In this document: positions 43,200 through 50,578 of the stretch, piece by piece
How the letters are laid out: each line of letters opens with the position of its first letter
Numbering within the stretch: the stretch's first letter is position 1
Assembly: GCF_013141695.1 (NCBI RefSeq)
Contig: NZ_WHNY01000027.1
Coordinates: 57,195-121,194 of the forward strand
DNA from: Paenibacillus plantarum
GTDB lineage: Bacteria > Bacillota > Bacilli > Paenibacillales > NBRC-103111
DNA length: 64,000 nucleotides
Reading direction: 5' to 3'
Notes under the pieces: model-generated
Told to the model about the DNA's origin: nothing
What the model saw: only the letters and a program-made list of their open reading frames with translations
The model's database searches: none
Program-made: the position numbers and the translations under genes

Positions 43200-44588
43200 A
43201 TGACGCAAGACTATCGTATAGAACGTGATACCATGGGGGAAATCAGAGTGCCTGTGGATAAGTTGTGGGGGGCACAGACGCAGCGCAGCTTCGAAAATTT
43301 TAAAATCGGTACGGAGCGAATGCTGCCACGCTTGATAAGTGCCTTCGCGCTGCTCAAAAAAGCAGCAGCTCACGTTAACCGCGACCTCGGCGGTTTGCCG
43401 CCGGAGAAAGCGGAGGCGATTTCGCAAGCGGCAGATGAAATCGTACAAGGCCGCTGGGACGACGAGTTCCCGCTTGTCGTCTGGCAGACGGGCAGCGGGA
43501 CGCAGTCGAACATGAACGTCAACGAGGTGATCGCCCACCGCGGCAGCGAACTGCTCGGGGATGGCGCTTCGCGCATCCATCCCAATGATGATGTGAATCG
43601 TTCGCAAAGCTCGAACGATACGTTCCCGACCGCGATGCACGTTGCCGGTGTCATCGCGGTAGAGCAAGAGCTGTTGCCTGCGCTGGAGCTGATGCAGGCG
43701 ACGCTGCACACCAAGATGTCGGCCTTCGCCGACATCGTCAAGATCGGCCGCACCCACCTGCAGGACGCGACCCCGCTGACGCTGGGTCAGGAGATCAGCG
43801 GGTGGTGGGCGATGCTGGATATGGCGGCGCGCATGGTGCGCAGCGCCGTGGATACGATGCGCGAGCTCGCGATCGGCGGCACTGCCGTCGGCACGGGGCT
43901 GAACGCGCATCCCGAATTCGGCGCCCGCGTCGCCGAAGCCCTGACTCGCGAGACGGGCACGCGCTTCGTCTCGGCGGAGAACAAGTATCATGCGCTGACC
44001 AGCCATGATCAGATCGTTTACGCCCACGGCGCGCTGAAGGCGCTCGCGGCGAACTTAATGAAGATAGCCAACGATGTTCGCTGGCTATCGAGCGGCCCCC
44101 GCTGCGGAATCGGTGAAATCACGATTCCGGAGAATGAGCCCGGCAGCTCGATTATGCCGGGCAAGGTCAACCCCACGCAGAGTGAAGCGATGACGATGGT
44201 CGTGTGCCAGGTGATGGGCAACGATGCGGCCATCGGCTTCGCCGCTAGCCAAGGCAATTTCGAGCTGAACGTGTTCAAGCCCGTGATCATACACAACTTC
44301 CTGCAGTCTGTGCGACTGCTGGCCGACAGCATGCGCTCGTTCAATGACCATTGCCTCGCGGGCATGGAACCGAATCGCGCGGTGATTCAGCGCAATCTCG
44401 AGCAATCGCTTATGCTGGTCACGGCGCTCAACCCGTATATCGGGTATGAGAAGGCAGCCAGCATTGCAAAGCAAGCGCATAAGGAAGGGCTGACGCTGAA
44501 GGAGTCAGCGGTACGCAGTGGCTACTTGACGGCGGAGCAATTCGACAGCTACGTGAAGCCAGCGGATATGGTGCATCCGAAGGCATAA
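43200..44588 (+). CDS. fumC: Class II fumarate hydratase
   Basis: 462 residues from ATG 43200 (AAGGAGGG upstream). Reversible hydration of fumarate to malate in the TCA cycle; no iron-sulfur cluster. Seen: [65 protein letters not shown] and the signature [13 protein letters not shown] with the catalytic Ser loop. The middle of the gene is much more GC-rich than its ends. A terminator follows. Confidence 0.97.
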   Translation: MTQDYRIERDTMGEIRVPVDKLWGAQTQRSFENFKIGTERMLPRLISAFALLKKAAAHVNRDLGGLPPEKAEAISQAADEIVQGRWDDEFPLVVWQTGSGTQSNMNVNEVIAHRGSELLGDGASRIHPNDDVNRSQSSNDTFPTAMHVAGVIAVEQELLPALELMQATLHTKMSAFADIVKIGRTHLQDATPLTLGQEISGWWAMLDMAARMVRSAVDTMRELAIGGTAVGTGLNAHPEFGARVAEALTRETGTRFVSAENKYHALTSHDQIVYAHGALKALAANLMKIANDVRWLSSGPRCGIGEITIPENEPGSSIMPGKVNPTQSEAMTMVVCQVMGNDAAIGFAASQGNFELNVFKPVIIHNFLQSVRLLADSMRSFNDHCLAGMEPNRAVIQRNLEQSLMLVTALNPYIGYEKAASIAKQAHKEGLTLKESAVRSGYLTAEQFDSYVKPADMVHPKA

Positions 44589-44603
44589 GGCTGGAACATA
44601 GGG

Positions 44604-44650
44604 AAGAGGGTATCCCAAAGCCACGTATGTGGCGGGATACCCTCTTTTTA
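44604..44650 (+). terminator. Terminator after fumC
   Basis: AAGAGGGTATCCC pairs with GGGATACCCTCTT, with an inner CCAC-GTAT-GTGG hairpin in the loop, followed by TTTTT. Confidence 0.92.
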
Positions 44651-44702
44651 ATCGAATGGAGCTCCTAATCAGACAAGCGTGCAGTCTCTCCACCTCTCCA
44701 AC

Positions 44703-45119
44703 CTATTTCTGCATCGGATCAGGAACCATATCGTTCTCAATGAGCTCGCTATTGGTTTTCATATGCTTCATTTCGTTCCCGAGTTTCTTCATCTCATCCA
44801 TATCCTGAGCCATAGAGCCATTGTTGGCTTCTTCAATGGATTTACCGGTCGATCCGTTACAGATCTGCTCAAGTTCAATTAATTTATCCAGCGCGGCTCG
44901 GCGAACTTGAAGGGGAACGAATTGGTTGTCTGCAAAATCAGCCTCATGGAAATGCACGGATGTATTCCCAAGCTCTGAGGTTATCGTGGTTAACGTCAGC
45001 GGATAGGCCGCTGAGGTGGCATCGTTATAGATATCAATGCGGTACACGGACTTTTCGACGTATTCCATACGTTCAAGTCCAAGGTCAGTTAATTGTTGAT
45101 GCAAGGTATGTTTGTCCAT
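44703..45119 (-). CDS. Protein of unknown function in the stress island
   Basis: 138 residues, soluble, no signal peptide, with a beta-rich first half (EYVEKSVYRIDIYNDATSAAYPLTL) and a charged helical C-terminus rich in Met, Asn and Glu. I do not recognise it. AAAGGAG is 9 bases upstream. It lies 44 bases behind the YtxH-like gene on the same strand and is probably cotranscribed from the sigma-B-like promoter at 45563-45588, so a stress role is likely (inference). Confidence 0.75.
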   Translation of the reverse strand: MDKHTLHQQLTDLGLERMEYVEKSVYRIDIYNDATSAAYPLTLTTITSELGNTSVHFHEADFADNQFVPLQVRRAALDKLIELEQICNGSTGKSIEEANNGSMAQDMDEMKKLGNEMKHMKTNSELIENDMVPDPMQK

Positions 45120-45163
45120 CGGAAAGCACTCCTTTATTGGGGATGACCCCTGTACAACTCGTG

Positions 45164-45508
45164 TTAATTATTTTGAAAGGTTGTTTTCGCTGCCTGGATC
45201 GAGTCTGTGACACGATGCTGACTTTCTTTAGCTGTATCGACAAGGTTCTCTGTTTTTTCTTTGGCTGTATCGACAATGTCCTCTGTTTTTTGGCTAACGG
45301 TTTCCGCAAGGTTTTTTGAGTTTTCGCATACAGTAGAGGCGATCTCTTTCGTTTTATCCTGCCAAATTTGATAGGTGCTCCAGAGGTCTTTGCGCAGCTT
45401 CGACCCCGCTTTAGGGGCAATTAACAATGAGGTGATCGCGCCGACAGCACCACCAATCACTAGACCTAACAATAATCCACCTTTGTTCGTCTCGACAGCT
45501 TCACTCAT
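45164..45508 (-). CDS. YtxH-like general stress protein
   Basis: 114 residues. Glycine-rich transmembrane helix about 10-32 (GGLLLGLVIGGAVGAITSLLIAPKAGSKLRKDL), the YtxH family signature, then a long helix of repeated heptad-like ETV..KTEDIVDTAKE segments. In Bacillus subtilis ytxGHJ is a sigma-B/sigma-H stress operon. Here a GTTTCA-N14-GGGTAC promoter lies 55 bases upstream. AAAGGAG precedes the ATG. Confidence 0.9.
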   Translation of the reverse strand: MSEAVETNKGGLLLGLVIGGAVGAITSLLIAPKAGSKLRKDLWSTYQIWQDKTKEIASTVCENSKNLAETVSQKTEDIVDTAKEKTENLVDTAKESQHRVTDSIQAAKTTFQNN

Positions 45509-45562
45509 ACGTCATCTCTCCTTTAGTTTGGGGTTGGTGTTGTTACACGTCCATACTGGGAT

Positions 45563-45588
45563 GTACCCGTTTAGAAGGAGATTGAAAC
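45563..45588 (-). promoter_or_regulatory. Sigma-B-like promoter of the YtxH gene
   Basis: Minus strand GTTTCA (45583-45588), 14-base spacer, GGGTAC (45563-45568). Identical -35 and spacing to three other promoters in this island; close to the B. subtilis sigma-B consensus GTTTAA-N13-15-GGGTAT. Confidence 0.8.
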
Positions 45589-45768
45589 AGGTGAAGGTAC
45601 AAATGTTACCCTGCAATGTTTATTTATATCTTGATTAGTGGGGATATTTGGCTAATATAGACAAAATTCTTCATTACCTGATTGAATTGTTTGCGATAGG
45701 GTTATAGAGTATATGATAGATTATACCTATGGGACTCTGTTCCTATTTACCCGAAAGGGGTTAGTGCG

Positions 45769-46905
45769 ATGAGTATTGCCATTGTGGATGATAATAAGAC
45801 GAATTTATTAATTATTGAAAAAATTTTGGAGAAAGCCGGCTACACGGATTTAATTACGCTATCATCGGCAAGAGAGCTCTATCACTTGCTTGGTATGGAT
45901 ACGCCCGATCAGGAGGAAGTAACGGTTGATCTGATCCTTATGGATATGATGATGCCGGAAATCGATGGGGTAGAAGCCTGTCGAACGGTACAAGCCGATG
46001 AGCGGTTAAGGGATATTCCGATCATTTTCGTAACGGCGATGGGAGATTCCAATAAGTTGGCGGAGGCATTGGATGCAGGAGCGCTCGATTATGTGATGAA
46101 ACCGATTAACAAGGTGGAGCTTCTGGCGCGGATTCGTTCAACTCTTCGCTTGAAACAGGAGAAGGATTGGCATAAAGAGCGAGATAAGCGGATTAAGTAT
46201 GAGCTTGATTTGGCGAAACAAGTCCAGCTTAGTGTACTTAGTCATCCGCTGAAGAATGAGCACATCGAGATTTCAGCTGTGTATAAGCCGTCGTCGGAGC
46301 TGGCGGGAGACTTTTATGCATGGTACCCGATTGGGCCAAATCGGTATGGCATTATTTTGCTCGATATGATGGGGCACGGTATCTCTTCATCCTTAGTATG
46401 TATGTACATTTACTCGGCATTGAAGGATACGATCATGGGGAAAGGCGACCCTGAGCTGGTGATGCAGGAGCTTAATCGGCGAATGAATCAGCTCCATGTC
46501 ACGGATAGTCTTATTAATTATTACTTTACCGCGATCTATCTGGTCCTTGATACCGAGCAGCGTACCATTGAATATGTGAATGCAGGCCATCCAACAGGCG
46601 TTGCTGTGCTCGATGGCGAAGTGCAGCTGCTCTCTGAAGGGTGCTGTGCAATTGGCTTTTTTGAAGGAATTGAGATTACCAAAGGGTACGCGACCTACGA
46701 GAAACAAGCTCGGATTGTCTTATATACGGATGGGTTGACGGAATGGATTGCAGATGAGGAGCATGATGGTATGGCTCAAATCAAGGGCAGCCTCCTGGAT
46801 ATGATGGGGCACGATCCAGAAGGACTAGTCGAAAGGCTTACTCCTACAACGATGAGCGGCCCTTCGCAGGATGACATGTGCTTAGTCATGATCACTGCCT
46901 CCTAG
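45769..46905 (+). CDS. rsbY: Response regulator-PP2C phosphatase (RsbY-like)
   Basis: 378 residues. N-terminal receiver domain (1-125) with phospho-acceptor D59 (LILMD), acidic pair D7-D8 and K112 region (MKPIN). The C-terminal PP2C/SpoIIE-type serine phosphatase spans about 150-378 (SSELAGDFYAW, ILLDMMGHGISSSLV, YVNAGHPTG, LYTDGLTEW, DDMCLVMI). Size and layout match RsbY of the Bacillus cereus group, which dephosphorylates RsbV when phosphorylated by RsbK and thereby frees sigma-B. It is followed by an RsbV/RsbW pair; the kinase candidate is at 50579. Confidence 0.9.
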   Translation: MSIAIVDDNKTNLLIIEKILEKAGYTDLITLSSARELYHLLGMDTPDQEEVTVDLILMDMMMPEIDGVEACRTVQADERLRDIPIIFVTAMGDSNKLAEALDAGALDYVMKPINKVELLARIRSTLRLKQEKDWHKERDKRIKYELDLAKQVQLSVLSHPLKNEHIEISAVYKPSSELAGDFYAWYPIGPNRYGIILLDMMGHGISSSLVCMYIYSALKDTIMGKGDPELVMQELNRRMNQLHVTDSLINYYFTAIYLVLDTEQRTIEYVNAGHPTGVAVLDGEVQLLSEGCCAIGFFEGIEITKGYATYEKQARIVLYTDGLTEWIADEEHDGMAQIKGSLLDMMGHDPEGLVERLTPTTMSGPSQDDMCLVMITAS

Positions 46906-46984
46906 CTTGCACAATTCAATGAAACTTGAATACTAGCAGTGGTCTTGGTACGATTTAGACAATAATGACTAGGGAGTGTGGCTT

Positions 46985-47317
46985 ATGTCCTCAGAAAGAT
47001 TTCAAATTGATCTTGAAGAATCGGAGAAGTCAATACAGCTCATGATGCGTGGGGAGCTTGATTTGGCAGCAGCACAGGCCTTTCGCCAGGCACTTGAGGC
47101 CGTCATTCATCGTGAAGATAAGGCATTAATTCTCAATTTGAAGCATTTAGGCTATATCGATAGTACGGGGATTGGCATTGTGGTATCTACCTTGAAAATT
47201 CGCGATGAAATCAAAGCGCCGTTCGCCGTTCATGATATTCCGCCAGGGATAAGGAAGTTGTTTGATTTGACGGGGATTACTGGATTTCTGAATGAAGGGA
47301 TCGAAGGCTGCGTATGA
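46985..47317 (+). CDS. Anti-anti-sigma factor, RsbV paralog 1
   Basis: 110 residues from ATG 46985 (AGGGAG upstream). STAS domain with the phosphorylatable serine in GYIDSTGIGIVVS (S60). Such proteins bind and neutralise the partner RsbW when unphosphorylated. It overlaps the next gene by four bases. No sigma factor follows this first pair, unlike the second RsbV/RsbW pair at 48895-49709. It may act on sigma-B or a different target. Confidence 0.92.
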   Translation: MSSERFQIDLEESEKSIQLMMRGELDLAAAQAFRQALEAVIHREDKALILNLKHLGYIDSTGIGIVVSTLKIRDEIKAPFAVHDIPPGIRKLFDLTGITGFLNEGIEGCV

Positions 47318-47757
47318 AGGTCATTCGCTTACATATTCCAGCAGCAGCGGAGCATTTGGAGATCGTAAGACTTAGCTTGTATGGTGTAGCAACGAAACTG
47401 GGCTTCTCGTATGAAGACATTGAAGATATGAAGGTAGCTGTATCTGAAGCTTGTAATAATGCCATTTTACATGCGAATCCTGAAGACGGCAGCGGTCACA
47501 TCGACATTAGCTATGAACTTAGTGATGATGCACTCCGGGTGAAAGTGAAGGATAATGGTACTGGTTATGAGGCGGCTAGCGAAAGTCGGCAAACGGGTCC
47601 TTTCACGGGGACGATGCCGAGTGAGCTTACCACCGGTGGTCTGGGTATTTATCTGATGGAAGCGTTAATGGATGAAGTCTTGGTCGACACAACGGGTGGC
47701 ACTGAGGTTACTTTAGTTAAATATGTTCACAGCAAAAACCACGGAATGACGGAGTAA
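47314..47757 (+). CDS. Serine-protein kinase/anti-sigma factor, RsbW paralog 1
   Basis: 147 residues, GHKL fold: N box EACNNA (E45, N48, N49), G1 box DNGTG (80-84), G2 box GGLGIYLM (108-115). The G1 box is a canonical D-x-G-x-G, whereas the second RsbW has DEGDS as in B. subtilis RsbW. Coupled by ATGA to RsbV1. A terminator (47734-47776) overlaps its stop codon, closing the rsbY-rsbV1-rsbW1 unit before sigB. Confidence 0.92.
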   Translation: MKVIRLHIPAAAEHLEIVRLSLYGVATKLGFSYEDIEDMKVAVSEACNNAILHANPEDGSGHIDISYELSDDALRVKVKDNGTGYEAASESRQTGPFTGTMPSELTTGGLGIYLMEALMDEVLVDTTGGTEVTLVKYVHSKNHGMTE

Positions 47758-47776
47758 CCGCCAAACCGTGGTTTTT
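47734..47776 (+). terminator. Terminator overlapping the end of rsbW1
   Basis: AAAAACCACGG pairs with CCGTGGTTTTT; the stop codon lies in the loop. Symmetric, so it may also end the convergent dps transcript. Confidence 0.8.
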
Positions 47777-47786
47777 CTTTCCAATC

Positions 47787-48254
47787 CTATTTGCCGAGAT
47801 AGGCGGCCAGCATCCAACTGTGTTTCTCCAAGGAGGAGCGGATGGTAATGAGCATATCGGCTGTAGGCTGATCCTTTTGGTCTTCGGCCAGCTGGATCCC
47901 CTCGGTCAATTCGGAGCCTAACATAGTGAAATCATCAACGAGCTGTTCCACCATGAGATTAGCATCACTTTCCGTCTTCTTAGCTTCTTTAATTGAAGCC
48001 ATTTGCAGATGTTCTTTCAGAGTGGCAGTCGGGATCGCACGTAGAGAAAGCATTCTCTCTGCTATCGTGTCCAAATGGAGTGTGGTTTCCGTGTACAATT
48101 CCTCGAATTTGATATGTAGGGTGAAGAAATTCTCACCTTTCACATACCAGTGATAATTATGCAGCTTCATATAGAGTACTGAGAAGTTGGCGACCTGTTT
48201 ATCGAGCATGTCTGTTAGCGGGCTAGCCTTCGTTATCGTAGTCGTATTCACCAT
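47787..48254 (-). CDS. dps: Dps-type mini-ferritin
   Basis: 155 residues from ATG 48254 (GGAGG 7 bases upstream). Ferroxidase residues are in the family motif KLHNYHWYVKGENFFTLHIKFEELYTETTLHLDTIAERMLSL (about residues 30-70). Dps proteins store iron, use peroxide as oxidant and can protect DNA. The promoter at 48301-48326 is sigma-B-like. In B. subtilis dps is in the sigma-B regulon, and in the B. cereus sigB operon a Dps-like gene (orf4) is present, which fits this location. Confidence 0.95.
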   Translation of the reverse strand: MVNTTTITKASPLTDMLDKQVANFSVLYMKLHNYHWYVKGENFFTLHIKFEELYTETTLHLDTIAERMLSLRAIPTATLKEHLQMASIKEAKKTESDANLMVEQLVDDFTMLGSELTEGIQLAEDQKDQPTADMLITIRSSLEKHSWMLAAYLGK

Positions 48255-48300
48255 GATCATTCCTCCACTTAATTGATTTATTTGTGTCTACAAGAAATAA

Positions 48301-48326
48301 GTACCCTTACGAGGGCGGAGTGAAAC
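48301..48326 (-). promoter_or_regulatory. Sigma-B-like promoter of dps
   Basis: Minus strand GTTTCA (48321-48326), 14-base spacer, GGGTAC (48301-48306), 47 bases before the start codon. Confidence 0.82.
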
Positions 48327-48361
48327 AGTTAAATTAAGATGAACTTATTTGTGCTTCGTGT

Positions 48362-48387
48362 GTTTCAATTATTTCTAACTTGGGTAA
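48362..48387 (+). promoter_or_regulatory. Sigma-B-like promoter of the DUF948-rsbV-rsbW-sigB operon
   Basis: GTTTCA (48362-48367), 14-base spacer, GGGTAA (48382-48387), 36 bases before the first gene. It predicts positive autoregulation of sigB. Confidence 0.83.
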
Positions 48388-48422
48388 CTACGTAATAACA
48401 AGGCACAATAGGAGGGATTCCC

Positions 48423-48881
48423 ATGTTGCTTCAAATAAGTGTATGTGTTGTAGCAGTTGCGTTTGTGTTTCTGGTTTTTTATTTGATCCAAACCTTGAAA
48501 TCCTTGAAGCATTCCCTTGATGAGATAACCTCAACAATGGGACAGATGAAAAATGAAGTGACGGAGATCAGTTCTGATGTGAAGGATGTCATTCTCAATA
48601 CGAATGAGGTTGCGATCGATATGCGAATGAAACTTTCCACACTTAATCATCTTTTTGGAACGGTGCAGGATGTTGGTCAAGTACTTCATGAGCTATCTTC
48701 TTCCGTTAAACAATCCGCTTCAGCCCTGATTGCTTCTGTCAAGCCAACTGAAACTTCTGGGAAAACATCTCCGCTGAATGGGAAGTTGAAGGCTATTCTG
48801 CAAGGAGCGACCATGACGCTCGAGATTTGGGATAAAATCAAAGTGAAGAAGTCATCACCGCAAGCCGGTACGATGAAATAG
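48423..48881 (+). CDS. DUF948 (YtxG-like) membrane protein
   Basis: 152 residues. N-terminal membrane helix (about 3-24) and an amphipathic coiled-coil-like region with DUF948 pattern (LKSLKHSLDEITSTMGQMKNEVTEISSDVKDV). YtxG of B. subtilis is the sigma-B-dependent partner of YtxH, and both types are present here. AGGAGG precedes the ATG. It is the first gene of the sigB operon. Confidence 0.88.
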   Translation: MLLQISVCVVAVAFVFLVFYLIQTLKSLKHSLDEITSTMGQMKNEVTEISSDVKDVILNTNEVAIDMRMKLSTLNHLFGTVQDVGQVLHELSSSVKQSASALIASVKPTETSGKTSPLNGKLKAILQGATMTLEIWDKIKVKKSSPQAGTMK

Positions 48882-48894
48882 GAGGGGTCATCAC

Positions 48895-49266
48895 GTGAAC
48901 GCTATACGTAAATTTATGTTTTATAAACAGTCGGATGGGAAAGAAAATAGGATATATCTCAGTGGGGAGCTTGATCTCTCTGCAGCGTCTTCGCTAGCGA
49001 ATGTGCTGGACTCAGTGGTTAGAAAAGAAGATGAGGCACTCGTCCTCGATTTAAAGGAGTTAAAATATATAGACAGCACGGGAATCGGGCTCATCGTCTC
49101 CGCGATTAAAGTAAGGGCTGCTATGCACGCAGCGTTCCAGATCGACCATATTCCAGCTAAAGTAAGACGATTATTCGATATCACTGGCGTTTCCAGTTAC
49201 TTGCATAACAATGGCAGCTTAAGAGAAAATCAACGTGTAACTGAAAGGAAAGAAGAAATCATATGA
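48895..49266 (+). CDS. rsbV: Anti-anti-sigma factor RsbV (paralog 2)
   Basis: 123 residues from GTG 48895 (AGGAGG upstream). STAS domain, phosphorylatable S61 in KYIDSTGIGLIVS. It has a longer charged C-terminal tail than paralog 1. Overlaps rsbW by four bases in the order rsbV-rsbW-sigB, the conserved sigma-B operon core. Confidence 0.94.
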   Translation: MNAIRKFMFYKQSDGKENRIYLSGELDLSAASSLANVLDSVVRKEDEALVLDLKELKYIDSTGIGLIVSAIKVRAAMHAAFQIDHIPAKVRRLFDITGVSSYLHNNGSLRENQRVTERKEEII

Positions 49267-49709
49267 GCCCATACATTGGCCTGTCCATACCTGCACAAGC
49301 GGAATATTTGGATATTGTTCGACTCACGTTATACGGCGTAGCAACCAAAGCCGGTTTCTCCTTTGAAGATATTGAAGATATGAAAGTTGCTGTCGCGGAA
49401 GCTTGCAACAATGCCATTCTTCATGCTTATGCAGAGGGGGAGCCAGGCATCGTAGAGATTCAATTTGAGCCTAGTGAGGGCTATATGAAAATAACGGTGA
49501 AGGATGAAGGCGATAGCTTTCATTATGTTCAAACAGCTCCCGAAGAATTAACGCTGCACCACAAATCGATTCAAGAAGCTTCGGTCGGGGGACTTGGTCT
49601 CTTTCTAATGCAGGCTTTAATGGACGATGTGCAGGTGTTTGCTCGCGGAGGCCAAGGAACGAAGGTCATTCTGACCAAGCAGGTGTATAGAAAAGAGGAG
49701 ATTGTATGA
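49263..49709 (+). CDS. rsbW: Anti-sigma-B factor RsbW
   Basis: 148 residues. GHKL kinase with N box EACNNAILHAY, G1 DEGDSF (81-86) and G2 GGLGLFLMQALMD, all as in B. subtilis RsbW. It binds and inactivates sigma-B, or phosphorylates RsbV. Translationally coupled to rsbV and sigB by 4-base overlaps. Confidence 0.95.
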   Translation: MSPYIGLSIPAQAEYLDIVRLTLYGVATKAGFSFEDIEDMKVAVAEACNNAILHAYAEGEPGIVEIQFEPSEGYMKITVKDEGDSFHYVQTAPEELTLHHKSIQEASVGGLGLFLMQALMDDVQVFARGGQGTKVILTKQVYRKEEIV

Positions 49710-50479
49710 ATGCGAAGGGAACTGTCTCTTCCTCCGACTCTTTATATGATATCTACGAAAAGAAGAAGATTTATAAGGAAACCGGTTGTCAAGAGGCAGC
49801 TACCGCATTGCTCTTACACTATGAACCGATCGTTCGAATGGCAGTAGCCAAAATGTCGCGAAGTCGCCCTGACCTCTATGAAGACCTCTTTCAAGTTGGT
49901 CAGATGTCGATGCTCAGGTTGTTTACGCAGTATGACCATGCGATGGAAGTGCCATTTGAAGGCTATGCGATGAAAAGCCTCATCGGTCATCTCAAAAATT
50001 ATTTGCGTGACAAATCCTGGTACATACAAGTTCCGAGACGTATTAAGGAAAAGGGAGCGCAGATGGGGCGTGCGTTGGACGAACTGACGGCTAAGCTGGA
50101 GCGCTCGCCGAATGTGGAGGAAATAGCAGCATATCTAGAGCTGAGTTCTGAAGAAACCATGGAAATCTTAGCCGGCCGCGATTATTATCACTACACATCC
50201 CTCGATACCCCGCTCACAAGTGAGGGGGATGGGGCCACGATTGGGGATATGATTGCAGGTACCTCTGATGATTATCAAGCCATAGAGCATCGTATGGACC
50301 TTGCTGAAGCTATGGATTGTTTGAAAGAAGATGAACGTATCGTCATTGGGATGATCTACCAAGAGGGGCAGTCCCAGCGACATATTGCAGATCAGCTAGG
50401 CATCTCTCAGATGAGTGTATCTCGCATTCAGAAGAGGGCGATGATGAAATTAAAAACAGCCTTAACATCGAATGTATAA
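49706..50479 (+). CDS. sigB: General stress sigma factor sigma-B
   Basis: 257 residues, sigma-70 group 3. Region 2 (EDLFQVGQMSMLRLFTQYDHAMEVPFEGYAMKSLIGHLKNYLRDKSW), region 3 (VPRRIKEKGAQMGRALDELTAKLERSPNVEEIAAYLELS) and region 4 (EERIVIGMIYQEGQSQRHIADQLGISQMSVSRIQKRAMMKL). Length is near that of B. subtilis SigB. It is the last gene of the operon. Its likely promoter recognition sequence recurs four times around it. Confidence 0.96.
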   Translation: MNAKGTVSSSDSLYDIYEKKKIYKETGCQEAATALLLHYEPIVRMAVAKMSRSRPDLYEDLFQVGQMSMLRLFTQYDHAMEVPFEGYAMKSLIGHLKNYLRDKSWYIQVPRRIKEKGAQMGRALDELTAKLERSPNVEEIAAYLELSSEETMEILAGRDYYHYTSLDTPLTSEGDGATIGDMIAGTSDDYQAIEHRMDLAEAMDCLKEDERIVIGMIYQEGQSQRHIADQLGISQMSVSRIQKRAMMKLKTALTSNV

Positions 50480-50578
50480 AGGTTAGCTACCTGCTAGGGG
50501 ACGAAAATGTGGTATAGTAGGTTAGTATAATGTTATTTTATTACATTTTCTACCAACTGTACCAGGAGGCACTTTCCT

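Noticed and set aside
43128..44027. 299-codon minus-strand frame opposite fumC
   Set aside because: Antisense of an unmistakable fumarase; no family features.
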